Positions 1 to 6,576 of a stretch of 11,188 nucleotides of DNA are shown here, one piece after another. Source of the stretch: Wolbachia sp. (lineage in GTDB: Bacteria > Pseudomonadota > Alphaproteobacteria > Rickettsiales > Anaplasmataceae); NCBI GenBank assembly GCA_022836975.1, contig JAIXMJ010000022.1, positions 1 to 11,188 of the forward strand, written 5' to 3'. The notes beneath the pieces were generated by a model. It did not search any database and had not been told where the DNA came from. It worked only from the letters and a program-made list of their open reading frames with translations. The stretch's first letter is position 1; each line of letters starts with the position of its first letter. The translations under genes were made by a program, and so were the position numbers.

Positions 1-56
1 CCAGGTAATTTATCTTTTATTCTTTCCCACTGCTCATCTTTCAGGTCGTATAACAT
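1..56 (-). pseudogene. IS5-family transposase, N-terminal fragment running off the left edge
   Basis: Reading leftwards from an ATG at 56-54, the codons give MLYDLKDEQWERIKDKLPG, which resembles the N-terminus of IS5-family transposases (pattern YDLtDeqWeri...LPG). A purine-rich ribosome-binding stretch (GAGAGGGAAAG) lies just upstream of the ATG. Only 19 residues are in the window, so whether the element is intact cannot be judged; it is labelled a fragment because of the window edge. The stretch 57-112 is probably the element's non-coding end. The family call rests on this short motif only. Confidence 0.72.
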
Positions 57-112
57 CTTTCCCTCTCAAAAAATACTATTTTAACTCTGTTTTTATTTAA
101 TGTCGACACTAC

Positions 113-179
113 CTAGAACAAAGAACTTTTTCATGTGAAAAACCATTCTCATAGATCTAGTATTAACCTATTGTTCTAG
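113..179 (-). terminator. Nested stem-loop just past comF, possible terminator
   Basis: CTAGAACAA at 113-121 is the exact reverse complement of TTGTTCTAG at 171-179. Inside it, AGAA (122-125) pairs with TTCT (146-149), and TTTTTCA (127-133) pairs with TGAAAAA (136-142). The outer arm overlaps the last comF codons. There is no uninterrupted U-tract after the stem on the minus strand, so termination is an inference; it may be a cruciform or part of the insertion-sequence junction. Confidence 0.4.
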
Positions 180-858
180 CAAGCGTTAATACACGCACCT
201 CTTGTGCTCCAGAATTTATCATTTCTTGAGCACAAGACCTTACAGTTGCTCCTGTTGTTACAACATCATCAATTAGTACAATGATGCTACCTTTTATGGT
301 TTCTTTATTAAAAATATTAAAGGCCTTTTTTAAATTTTTTTCACGTCTTTGTAGAGAAAGTCCAGATTGTGGACAAGTATTACGCACCCTTTTTATAACA
401 AAAGGTGCATAAAATAGATTTGATAACCGACTTAGTTCTTTAGCAAGTAAAGCTGCTTGATTGTATTTACGTTTAAATAAACGTAACCTATGTAATGGCA
501 CAGGAATTATCATTTTTACACCCTTAAATATATCTTGATTAGCGTTATACATCCACTTTGCAAAAACCTTCACATGACTTAAATTATCAAAAAACTTAAA
601 CCTTAAAATCATACCCTTGCTGTGCTGATCATAGGCGAAAGCTGACCTTAATACTTTAAATTGTGGAGGATCAAAGATACATTTACCACATGTATAAGTA
701 CTATGAGCAATCACTGTACCACAAACATTACAATAATGTCCTGTTAAAAAATTAATTTTTTTATTACATTCATCACATAAATTATAATCCCTATCTAAAA
801 TAGACTCACAATTTACACATACATTTGGAAAAATAAGATTTTTAACTGCATTTAGCAC
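163..858 (-). CDS. comF: ComF-family phosphoribosyltransferase-like protein
   Basis: ComF-family protein of 231 residues, a normal length. The N-terminal part is a zinc-ribbon region with four CxxC pairs (C14/C17, C28/C31, C43/C46, C57/C60). The C-terminal part is a type I phosphoribosyltransferase fold with the PRPP-binding loop IDDVVTTGAT near residues 196-205. In naturally competent bacteria ComF is linked to single-strand DNA uptake, but the family is also widespread in non-competent intracellular species, where its role is unclear. The start is GTG at 858-856, and its first base is the last base of the ctaG stop codon (TAGTG), so translation is probably coupled. It is the last gene of the BI-1/ctaG/comF operon. 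Family assignment is firm; cellular role is not. Confidence 0.93.
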   Translation of the reverse strand: MLNAVKNLIFPNVCVNCESILDRDYNLCDECNKKINFLTGHYCNVCGTVIAHSTYTCGKCIFDPPQFKVLRSAFAYDQHSKGMILRFKFFDNLSHVKVFAKWMYNANQDIFKGVKMIIPVPLHRLRLFKRKYNQAALLAKELSRLSNLFYAPFVIKRVRNTCPQSGLSLQRREKNLKKAFNIFNKETIKGSIIVLIDDVVTTGATVRSCAQEMINSGAQEVRVLTLARTIG

Positions 859-1334
859 TATTTAAGTTTAAAAAATGTATAAGATAAAGTAATTTCACTT
901 AAACTTTTGGTATCAAGATCAAATAAAATTTCTGGATCTATAAAAAAGGACACAGGCATAACAACCTTTTGTCCTGGCAATAACACTTGCTCATTAAAAC
1001 AAAAACACGCAATTTTATTGAAATACTTTCCAGCTTTAAAAGGTGTCACATTATATACAGCCATCCCAGATATTGGATGTTCAGATAAATTTTCAGCATA
1101 ATAAAAAGCCAAACCCTCTTCACCTATTTTCATGTCAATATAAGAAACTTCTGGACTAAACTTCCAAGGTAAATCAGACATAAGATCTGCATTAAAATAG
1201 ACTCTAATATTCTTGTTAGTTTTATTTACTGTAATATTATTTACCTGCCTTATAGTACCACCATAGCCAGTAGCTTTACAAAAAATATTATATAAAGGTA
1301 CAGATGCGTATGCAAGACATAACATAGATAACAC
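858..1334 (-). CDS. ctaG: Cytochrome c oxidase assembly protein CtaG/Cox11
   Basis: Cox11/CtaG delivers copper to the CuB centre of cytochrome c oxidase. It is anchored in the inner membrane with its beta-rich domain in the periplasm. The sequence shows the family hallmark AYASVPLYNIFCKATGYGGT (residues 8-27), the copper-binding CFCF motif at 110-113 and the adjacent PGQ...P.SFFIDP stretch. The uninterrupted frame with a usable start begins at GTG 1334, giving 158 residues and cutting off most of the single membrane anchor. The frame stays open upstream and encodes the missing hydrophobic stretch (IVFFLISLVLS). A well-placed ATG at 1384-1382, one base after the BI-1 stop, is out of frame with it because of a run of nine A. 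With one more A the product would be 175 residues. The 3' end overlaps the comF start by one base. Confidence 0.92.
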   Translation of the reverse strand: MLSMLCLAYASVPLYNIFCKATGYGGTIRQVNNITVNKTNKNIRVYFNADLMSDLPWKFSPEVSYIDMKIGEEGLAFYYAENLSEHPISGMAVYNVTPFKAGKYFNKIACFCFNEQVLLPGQKVVMPVSFFIDPEILFDLDTKSLSEITLSYTFFKLK

Positions 1335-1385
1335 TAAAGATATTAAAAAGAATACTATAGAAGTATTATTTTTTTTTGATACATC

Positions 1386-2102
1386 CTAATCTCTGTCATT
1401 TGGATACACATGCAGCAAATTAAGTAAATGTAAGAATATATTAAGAAAGTTAAAATAAAGAGTAGTTGCACCTAACACAGCTAACCTTGTAGATACTATC
1501 TCTGAACCATCATTATACTTGTAGTAGATATCCTTAACCTTTTGAGCATCATACGCAGTTATTAAGGTAAATACTATCACTGCCATTAACGATATTGCAA
1601 AATAAAGTGCACTACTTCTAAAAAATAAATTTACTATAGATGCAATAATGATTCCTAAAATCCCCTGAAGTAAGAATGAACCGAAATCTGTCAAATCACG
1701 CTTAGTATTATTTCCATATAAAGCCATAGAGCCAAACATAATGGACGCAATGAAAAACGCCCTAGCTATATTCTCCTTAGCATAGATTAAAAAAATATAT
1801 GATATAGAAACACCCATGAGTGCAGCAAACACAGCAAACACAGCAATGATAGCTTGCATACTAAGATAGGCGATCCTATATTGCATAAAGATTACCAAAG
1901 CCATAGGAGAAAGCGTTACTATAAGAGATAAGAACAAATTACTATGTACTACCACGCTTAAACCAGAGCTAGCAACAAAGAATGCAACTATCCCCGTTAT
2001 ACCAAGAGCAAAGGCCATATAATTATATACCTTAACTAAATAATTTTTTAGACCAACATGATAATAAGCACCTTGAGTCCGCTCACTTTTTGAAAAAGAC
2101 AT
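1386..2102 (-). CDS. Bax inhibitor-1/YccA-family multi-pass membrane protein
   Basis: Bax inhibitor-1 (BI-1/YbhL/YccA) family integral membrane protein with about seven hydrophobic segments. Family landmarks are YGNNTKRDLTDFGSFL in the middle, the pore-region TAYDAQKVKDIYY, and the C-terminal GATTLYFNFLNIFLHLL. Members act in calcium leak or membrane-protease control in some systems; no specific role can be read here. Two ATGs lie three codons apart region-wise (2108 and 2102). AAGGAG at 2116-2111 sits only 2 nt from the first but 8 nt from the second, so 2102 (238 residues) is preferred over 2108 (240 residues). It is the first gene of the operon with ctaG and comF; its TAG stop is one base from the likely original ctaG ATG. 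Confidence 0.91.
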   Translation of the reverse strand: MSFSKSERTQGAYYHVGLKNYLVKVYNYMAFALGITGIVAFFVASSGLSVVVHSNLFLSLIVTLSPMALVIFMQYRIAYLSMQAIIAVFAVFAALMGVSISYIFLIYAKENIARAFFIASIMFGSMALYGNNTKRDLTDFGSFLLQGILGIIIASIVNLFFRSSALYFAISLMAVIVFTLITAYDAQKVKDIYYKYNDGSEIVSTRLAVLGATTLYFNFLNIFLHLLNLLHVYPNDRD

Positions 2103-2136
2103 AAACATAACTCCTTATTATTACTAAAGTACATCA

Positions 2137-2165
2137 ATTATAGTGAAAAATAATACTTTTATCAA
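2137..2165 (-). promoter_or_regulatory. Sigma-70 type promoter of the BI-1/ctaG/comF operon
   Basis: On the minus strand TTGATA (2165-2160) is followed after exactly 17 nt by a perfect TATAAT (2142-2137). Transcription would start near 2130, about 28 nt before the BI-1 start codon, and the transcript would carry the AAGGAG ribosome-binding site. It is the best promoter match noticed in the window. Confidence 0.75.
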
Positions 2166-2222
2166 GTATAAACTTAATAAAAAAGTACTGCAAAAAATAA
2201 GTAATCCTTTCTTAAATTTCGA

Positions 2223-3347
2223 TCAAGTTCGTATAGGCATAATAATAAATAATGTATTTATATTATCCTCATCTGTTATTTTTGCAGCACTATGGCTATC
2301 AATAAAATGAAGTTTGCATTTATCTTTAATACATGACAAAGCATCAAGCAAATAACGTGCATTAAAACCAATTTCTATAGGGGTACTATTATAATCTACA
2401 TCTATAGACTCAACTGCATTACTACATTCCTGATGGCTTGAGCTGAGAATTAACTTACCTCTTTGCAAGGAAAGTTTGATAGATTTTAGCTTATCTGATA
2501 TAATAACAGAAACTCTGTCAATGATGTCTGAAAGTTTTTTACTTTCAATAATTACATATCTATCCTGAAATACTGGAATATATGTCCTGTAATCTGGAAA
2601 AATACCATCTATAAGTTTTGATATCAAAACATATCTTCCGCATGTAAACTTGATCTTTCTTTCTGAAAGCTTTACATTTACTTTACCATTGTTATCTAAT
2701 ATTTTTAGTAATTCTGTAATAGTCTTACGAGGAATAATTGCATTTAATTTTCCATTAACTTCAACAGGTTTAGATACATTGACACAAGATAAACGATGAC
2801 AATCTGTTGCTACAAAATATAAGAATTGTTCATCAGAATGCAAATATATTCCATTGAGATTATACCTTGTATCATCCAAAGATATTGCAAACTTAGTTTT
2901 AGTTAATGAATCTACTAAATCACTACTTAATACAGTAAATCTATATTTATAATCATCATCCTCCACAGTAGGCAATTTACTTGTAACTATATTTGGTAAA
3001 GAAAAATCTGCATTACCGCAGGATATACGCAACTTTTCTTTATCGCACACTTTAAAAGTTACACCTAGATCAGCCGGCAATTTTCGTACTATATCATGCA
3101 AAGTATGAGCTGGAACTTTTACCTCTCCTTCTGCAAATATGTTTGTAGAAATAGAAGCAAATATCGATATATCACGAGCAGTAGCCATTAATTTTATCTT
3201 ATCATGTTCTGCTTTAATATTTACACATGCTAAAATATCTATAGCATTACGGCTTTCAACAACTCCACTAACTTTAGACAACGTATTAAGAAGATCTGTC
3301 CGACTTATATTAAAATGCAATCGTTTAATTTCTGTAGTTTGTAACAT
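2223..3347 (-). CDS. dnaN: DNA polymerase III subunit beta (sliding clamp)
   Basis: DnaN forms a ring-shaped dimer that tethers DNA polymerase III to DNA and recruits other replication and repair proteins. From the chosen start the product is 374 residues (E. coli 366), enough for the three clamp domains. Recognisable features are the start LHFNISRTDLLNTLSKVSGV, the mid-protein FVATDCHRLSCVNV, the IPRKTITELLKIL domain-2/3 region and the C-terminal end LFIIMPIRT, which resembles the clamp's usual YVVMPMR ending. The frame is open for a further 28 codons, to an ATG at 3431. That extension lies in duplicated upstream DNA and looks unlike any clamp, so ATG 3347-3345 is preferred. No good Shine-Dalgarno precedes it. 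The gene stands alone, transcribed away from the paralogue pair. Confidence 0.96.
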   Translation of the reverse strand: MLQTTEIKRLHFNISRTDLLNTLSKVSGVVESRNAIDILACVNIKAEHDKIKLMATARDISIFASISTNIFAEGEVKVPAHTLHDIVRKLPADLGVTFKVCDKEKLRISCGNADFSLPNIVTSKLPTVEDDDYKYRFTVLSSDLVDSLTKTKFAISLDDTRYNLNGIYLHSDEQFLYFVATDCHRLSCVNVSKPVEVNGKLNAIIPRKTITELLKILDNNGKVNVKLSERKIKFTCGRYVLISKLIDGIFPDYRTYIPVFQDRYVIIESKKLSDIIDRVSVIISDKLKSIKLSLQRGKLILSSSHQECSNAVESIDVDYNSTPIEIGFNARYLLDALSCIKDKCKLHFIDSHSAAKITDEDNINTLFIIMPIRT

Positions 3348-3416
3348 GGTAATAAAGAATACCCCATACTGTATTCTATATGATAACTCATGTACAGCAA
3401 ACTTTATTTTGTTATT
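3314..3416. repeat. Tandem duplication, copy A (dnaN start and promoter)
   Basis: A 103-nt segment starting aatgcaatcgtttaattt is followed by a 102-nt copy at 3421-3522. I count 9 substitutions and one single-base indel, about 90% identity, with a period of 107. Copy A contains the functional dnaN ATG (3347) and its putative promoter. Confidence 0.9.
3373..3400 (-). promoter_or_regulatory. Putative dnaN promoter (proximal, in copy A)
   Basis: On the minus strand TTGCTG (3400-3395), a 16-nt spacer and TAGAAT (3378-3373) lie about 25 nt upstream of the dnaN ATG. The -35 hexamer is weak. The same arrangement is preserved in copy B. Confidence 0.45.
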
Positions 3417-3420
3417 GCAT

Positions 3421-3522
3421 AATGCAATCATTTAATTTTTGTAGTTTGTAACACGGTAATACAGAATACCACAGATTGGATTCTATATGATAACTCATGT
3501 ATAGCAAACTTTATTTGTTATT
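3421..3522. repeat. Tandem duplication, copy B (vestigial dnaN start)
   Basis: Second copy of the dnaN 5' segment. The dnaN ATG has become GTG (3454-3452), and the following codons read LQTTKIK before a TGA at 3430-3428. It is therefore a dead copy of the gene start. The putative promoter hexamers are retained. Confidence 0.88.
3480..3507 (-). promoter_or_regulatory. Putative duplicate dnaN promoter (distal, in copy B)
   Basis: TTGCTA (3507-3502), a 16-nt spacer and TAGAAT (3485-3480) on the minus strand. This is the duplicated counterpart of the proximal promoter 107 nt away. If active, its transcript would carry the vestigial eight-codon dnaN start before the real one. Confidence 0.4.
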
Positions 3523-3576
3523 AAATAGTTAATAAATTATCTATAAAATTAAACTTATAAATTAATCGTTGTAAAT

Positions 3577-4446
3577 ATGACAAATGACCCTGAGAGTAAA
3601 TTCACTACACTAAAAGCTTTTATGACAGAAGCCGCTATTTTAACTGCAGCTCCAGACAATAAAGATGCAAATAGTGGTGTACAAGCATATAAGGATATTA
3701 TCAGATCAACATTTACCATCAATAGAAAAGAGATAAGTAAAAAAGTAGTCAAACAGTTATATGCAAAACATGGAAGCTTAAACCCAGAAATAGTAGAATT
3801 AGAGGAGAGTAAAAACGAAGACTATCGTTCTTTTGCCAAAGAAATCTTTAAAGAAATGTTTATTCGTGCCAAAGCACCTATACCAACTTCTTCTATTCTA
3901 GATGAAATGGTTACTAATTGTAATCAAACAGGGCATGAACTTATGCATCACAAATTAGGACTGGAATTTTGTTCTAAATATTACTTAGCTTGTAGTGTAG
4001 CAAGCAGCAAAATAGAGATAGAGTGCAAAAGTCCAAAGTCTGTAAGCTTATGCATTAATTCCATAATGGCTATAAAGGACCCTTACAGTCATATGAAATG
4101 CAGCATGCCTTTCTCAGTAAAATTTACACTTGAATCAGATCAAGAAAAAATAAACTATAAAGACATAGAGATGTCCGTTATTCTTCCTGAAAAACTAGAA
4201 AGACATGTAGGAGATCAGGCACATGAAAGCCTAGTTAATACTATAAGAGAATTTCTTTACGAATTGTTTGAAATGATCTTTAGTCGTCGCAAGGTAATAG
4301 AAAAAGATGACACAATTAAAGTAACAAAAAGAGGTAGCAAAATTGAAATAACAAGTAAATCAAACAGTATTTCGGAAGATATACAAACACCAATTAATGA
4401 TGTTAAAATAGATAAGCTACAAAAGACTGTACAGCAACAGAAATAA
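3577..4446 (+). CDS. Uncharacterised protein, paralogue 1 of a tandem pair
   Basis: I do not recognise this 289-residue protein. It is a clear paralogue of the next gene: 43 of the first 70 residues are identical, starting with ESKFTTLKAFM and including the shared ANSG (31-34) and INRKEIS (48-54; INGKEIS in the paralogue). A second conserved block is FAKEIFKEMF (86-95) followed by APIPTSSILDEMVTNCNQ (100-117). Residues 120-175 diverge strongly, then PFSVKFTLESDQEKINY (178-194) is again shared. The C-terminal tail (240-289) is lysine- and serine-rich and hydrophilic. There is no signal peptide or membrane span, so it would be cytoplasmic or secreted by a non-Sec route; a type IV effector is conceivable but not shown. 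No Shine-Dalgarno is visible; the ATG is chosen because it aligns with the paralogue's start. It is transcribed divergently from dnaN. Confidence 0.82.
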   Translation: MTNDPESKFTTLKAFMTEAAILTAAPDNKDANSGVQAYKDIIRSTFTINRKEISKKVVKQLYAKHGSLNPEIVELEESKNEDYRSFAKEIFKEMFIRAKAPIPTSSILDEMVTNCNQTGHELMHHKLGLEFCSKYYLACSVASSKIEIECKSPKSVSLCINSIMAIKDPYSHMKCSMPFSVKFTLESDQEKINYKDIEMSVILPEKLERHVGDQAHESLVNTIREFLYELFEMIFSRRKVIEKDDTIKVTKRGSKIEITSKSNSISEDIQTPINDVKIDKLQKTVQQQK

Positions 4447-4468
4447 TAACAGGAGTATCGCAGTTGAA

Positions 4469-4550
4469 GGCTATAAGCAATTTGATATTTTGAGCTACAA
4501 TAATTTATAGAGTTCTACAAGTGTGGTAATATCAAATCATTTTCGTAGCC
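4469..4550. repeat. Imperfect inverted repeat downstream of paralogue 1
   Basis: GGCTATAAGCAATTTGATATT (4469-4489) is mirrored by the complement of 4528-4550, which reads GGCTACGAAAATGATTTGATATT. The loop is 38 nt. No U-tract follows on the plus strand, so it is not a typical intrinsic terminator; it may be a decayed mobile element or an mRNA 3' structure. Confidence 0.55.
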
Positions 4551-4666
4551 ATTCTTATAATAATAGAGACAATTAAAGGAAAACAGAACAATAATTTGGC
4601 AAAAAGATTAAAAGCTAGAAATGTTCTTTCTGACACTGACAAACTAATTAATCACCTTACTATAAT

Positions 4667-4708
4667 CTTTAACTGCAACATTTCTGATTTTAACTGCAAC
4701 ATTTCTGA
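4667..4708. repeat. 21-nt tandem repeat, two copies
   Basis: Two adjacent 21-nt units, differing only in the first base, share ttaactgcaacatttctga (4669-4687 and 4690-4708). The unit length is a multiple of three and the repeat keeps the local open frame open (FNCNISD repeated). Confidence 0.85.
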
Positions 4709-4778
4709 TTTTTATATTATTGTATAATTAATAATTTAGTTATATAATTTAAATATATTAAATTAATTAAGTGTAGAT

Positions 4779-5696
4779 ATGGCAAATAATTTTGAAAGTA
4801 AATTCACTACACTAAAAGTATTCATGAAAAGTGACGTTACTTTAAGATTAGGTTCAGATAATAAAAGCGCAAATAGTGGTGAACAAGCACATAGGGATAT
4901 TCCTAGATCAAAATTTATTATCAATGGCAAAGAGATAAGTACAGAAGTGATCAAACAGTTATATAAAAAGCATGAAAGCTTAGACCCAAATTTAGAGAAG
5001 ATTAAAAAAGATTACCGTCCTTTTGCTAGAGAAATCTTTAAAGAAATGTTTATTGAGGCTAGTGCACCTATACCAGTTTCCTCTATTTTAGATGAAATGG
5101 TTACTAATTGTCATCAAGCAGGGTATGAAAATATATACCGCTTATTATTAGATGGATTTTGTAAACATAATTCGCATCTCAATATAAGTGATAAAAAAAT
5201 ATATATTAATTGTGAAAACTCAGACTCTATAAATTTTGAATGCAGTAGTAATACTATAACTGTAATAGACTTTGCAAAAGATTCTGAATGCGATATATCT
5301 TTTTCAATTAAATTTACACTTGCATCAGATCAAAATAAAATAAGATATAGAAATGGTGAAATGCATTTAGTTTTCCCTGAAGAACTAAAAATAGGGGATC
5401 AAACAAATAGAAACCTAATCGATATAATAAAAGAAATCTTTTATGAATTAGTAGAGAAATTTTTTGGTCGTTGTCAGGTAAAAGAAGAAGGTAATATAGT
5501 TAAAATGACAAGTAAATTAAAAGATGGCCCTTTAAATAGTTTGTCGGGAGAGACAACTGATGATAGACACGATGCAAAAAATAGCACAACTGAAGTAACA
5601 AATAAGACGCAAAACAACGCTTTAAGTAGTAGTGTTTTGGAAGATGTACAGCCACTAACTAATGATAATGATTTATCGAGAAATAAATACTTATAA
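4779..5696 (+). CDS. Uncharacterised protein, paralogue 2 of a tandem pair
   Basis: Unrecognised 305-residue protein, paralogous to the preceding gene on the same strand. Conserved blocks are ESKFTTLKVFM (6-16), FIINGKEIS (46-54), FAREIFKEMF (82-91), APIPVSSILDEMVTNCHQ (96-113) and SFSIKFTLASDQNKIRY (174-190). Both proteins end with related ED[I/V]Q...ND stretches. This copy has about 35 extra residues around 245-283, rich in Ser, Thr, Asn and Asp and probably disordered. No signal peptide or membrane segment is visible. The start context resembles that of paralogue 1 (aaattaat...tgta.atATG), again without a Shine-Dalgarno. The divergent middle (about 117-165) against conserved flanks suggests different binding partners or relaxed constraint; this is inference. 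Confidence 0.82.
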   Translation: MANNFESKFTTLKVFMKSDVTLRLGSDNKSANSGEQAHRDIPRSKFIINGKEISTEVIKQLYKKHESLDPNLEKIKKDYRPFAREIFKEMFIEASAPIPVSSILDEMVTNCHQAGYENIYRLLLDGFCKHNSHLNISDKKIYINCENSDSINFECSSNTITVIDFAKDSECDISFSIKFTLASDQNKIRYRNGEMHLVFPEELKIGDQTNRNLIDIIKEIFYELVEKFFGRCQVKEEGNIVKMTSKLKDGPLNSLSGETTDDRHDAKNSTTEVTNKTQNNALSSSVLEDVQPLTNDNDLSRNKYL

Positions 5697-5853
5697 GGCT
5701 CTACGAATATTTCTAGATATCCTTTAAAACATAGTCTTGGTATAACATAAAACTAGGCTAATATATTTAAAGATGCAAAACAAGCTTATAGGTAATAAAG
5801 AACTATATCTTTCCTATAAACACATACTTTTGCCTCTATATCACATGTTCTCT

Positions 5854-5881
5854 AAAAACTTCTTTGTAACTCTTTACAAAG
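5854..5881 (-). terminator. Probable terminator overlapping the DUF2610 stop codon
   Basis: On the minus strand CTTTGTA (5881-5875) and TACAAAG (5868-5862) form a 7-bp stem with a 6-nt loop. TTTTT (5858-5854) follows three bases after it. The stop codon of the DUF2610 gene (5876-5874) lies inside the hairpin. The stem is short and AU-rich, so efficiency is uncertain. Confidence 0.45.
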
Positions 5882-6167
5882 AGCGAGTTTCTTTGTTACT
5901 ATCCTTATCACTATTGCTCACTATTGTGATAGCATATGCACATAGCTCTGTGAAAGAAACTCCGTTTTCTTGAGACAATGCATGTAATTTTTGTAAGCTT
6001 TCTTTAACTTTCATTGGAATATTTCCGCCACGTTCCTTTGCAAGCCACGAATCTTGATGATAAATTGGGTGCACATCATTTTTTGGGTTTCCTATATATA
6101 TTGCAAAAGGTGAACTTTGCCCATTAAAATCGCACTGCACAGTAAATTTTTTAACAGATTCTGCCAT
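5874..6167 (-). CDS. Probable DUF2610-family small protein
   Basis: A 97-residue protein. From memory of the family it resembles the DUF2610 proteins found in Rickettsiales: VKKFTVQCDFNG (5-16), FAIYIGNPKNDVHPIYHQDS (21-40), WLAKERGGNIP (41-51) and a helical C-terminal half with LQKLHALSQENGVSFTELCAYAI (58-80). The function of the family is unknown. No signal peptide or membrane span is seen. The ATG at 6167 is preceded by AGAGAGG with about 8 nt spacing, a good ribosome-binding site inside the end of the upstream gene. The upstream stop TAA is only one base away, so the two genes almost certainly share a transcript. A hairpin with a short U-tract covers the stop codon. Confidence 0.8.
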   Translation of the reverse strand: MAESVKKFTVQCDFNGQSSPFAIYIGNPKNDVHPIYHQDSWLAKERGGNIPMKVKESLQKLHALSQENGVSFTELCAYAITIVSNSDKDSNKETRSL

Positions 6168-6168
6168 T

Positions 6169-6576
6169 TTAAATACCTCTCTTTTTCTTTGCTCTAATGG
6201 ACTTTACGTTAGGTAAAGCAGGTATGCTTTTTGCAAAGTTATATGTAATTTTGTTTTCTTTACCTTGTAAAACACGACGTACGTCTGCTTTTGTTAATTG
6301 AGATTCTTTTGATATTTTCATACCATTTTTAACAATAATTCTTGCATGCATTAATACTTCCTTTACTAACTCCAAATCTCCTCCAAGCATTTGAACTAAT
6401 GCTTGGAATACTTCAAAAAAAGTTAGCCCATCGTTATTTATAACTTTATTTTCTATAAAACCATTGTTTTCTACAAAATCAATAAGGTCGTCCTGTTTCT
6501 GTGTGATATTATTGTTCTGTACAACATTATTTTCTAGATTCATAGTTAAAACATTACTACTTATAACTTGTAACAT
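6169..6576 (-). CDS. Uncharacterised 135-residue protein upstream of the DUF2610 gene
   Basis: I do not recognise this protein. The first 50 residues are polar and Asn/Gln-rich, as for a disordered region. Residues 51-82 look helical (LTFFEVFQALVQML, then LELVKEVLMHARIIV), and the C-terminus is basic (RAKKKRGI). It lacks a signal peptide. The ATG at 6576 is used, but an internal ATG at 6543 is a possible alternative; neither has a clear Shine-Dalgarno. A 15-base alternating AT tract lies directly at and upstream of the first ATG. The gene is tightly linked to the DUF2610 gene (one-base gap) and divergent from midA with only 54 nt between starts. The tight coupling and clean open frame support a real gene. 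Confidence 0.65.
   Translation of the reverse strand: MLQVISSNVLTMNLENNVVQNNNITQKQDDLIDFVENNGFIENKVINNDGLTFFEVFQALVQMLGGDLELVKEVLMHARIIVKNGMKISKESQLTKADVRRVLQGKENKITYNFAKSIPALPNVKSIRAKKKRGI

Larger units (their letters stand above)
4447..4778. other. Intergenic spacer between the paralogues, with repeats but no convincing gene
   Basis: This 332-nt spacer holds an imperfect inverted repeat (4469-4489 and 4528-4550), a 21-nt tandem repeat (4667-4708) and a very AT-rich stretch just before the second paralogue. A plus-strand frame is open from about 4530 to a TAA at 4725-4727, but it has no ATG or GTG start and no recognisable protein similarity. I see no RNA gene here. Confidence 0.6.

Noticed and set aside
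907..1101. Plus-strand 64-residue open frame inside ctaG
   Set aside because: Antisense shadow of ctaG, whose motifs are unmistakable on the minus strand.
3348..3431. N-terminal extension of dnaN beginning MIALCNNK
   Set aside because: It lies in the duplicated promoter segment, resembles no clamp, and would need transcription to start upstream of the best promoter. The family alignment begins at MLQTTEIK.
4667..4708. CRISPR-like repeat
   Set aside because: Only two directly adjacent 21-nt units with no spacer between them; this is a simple tandem duplication.
5773..5973. Plus-strand 66-residue open frame with a hydrophobic segment
   Set aside because: It overlaps the well-supported DUF2610 gene antisense by 100 nt, and its hydrophobic part is the complement of that coding sequence. 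It has no ribosome-binding site.
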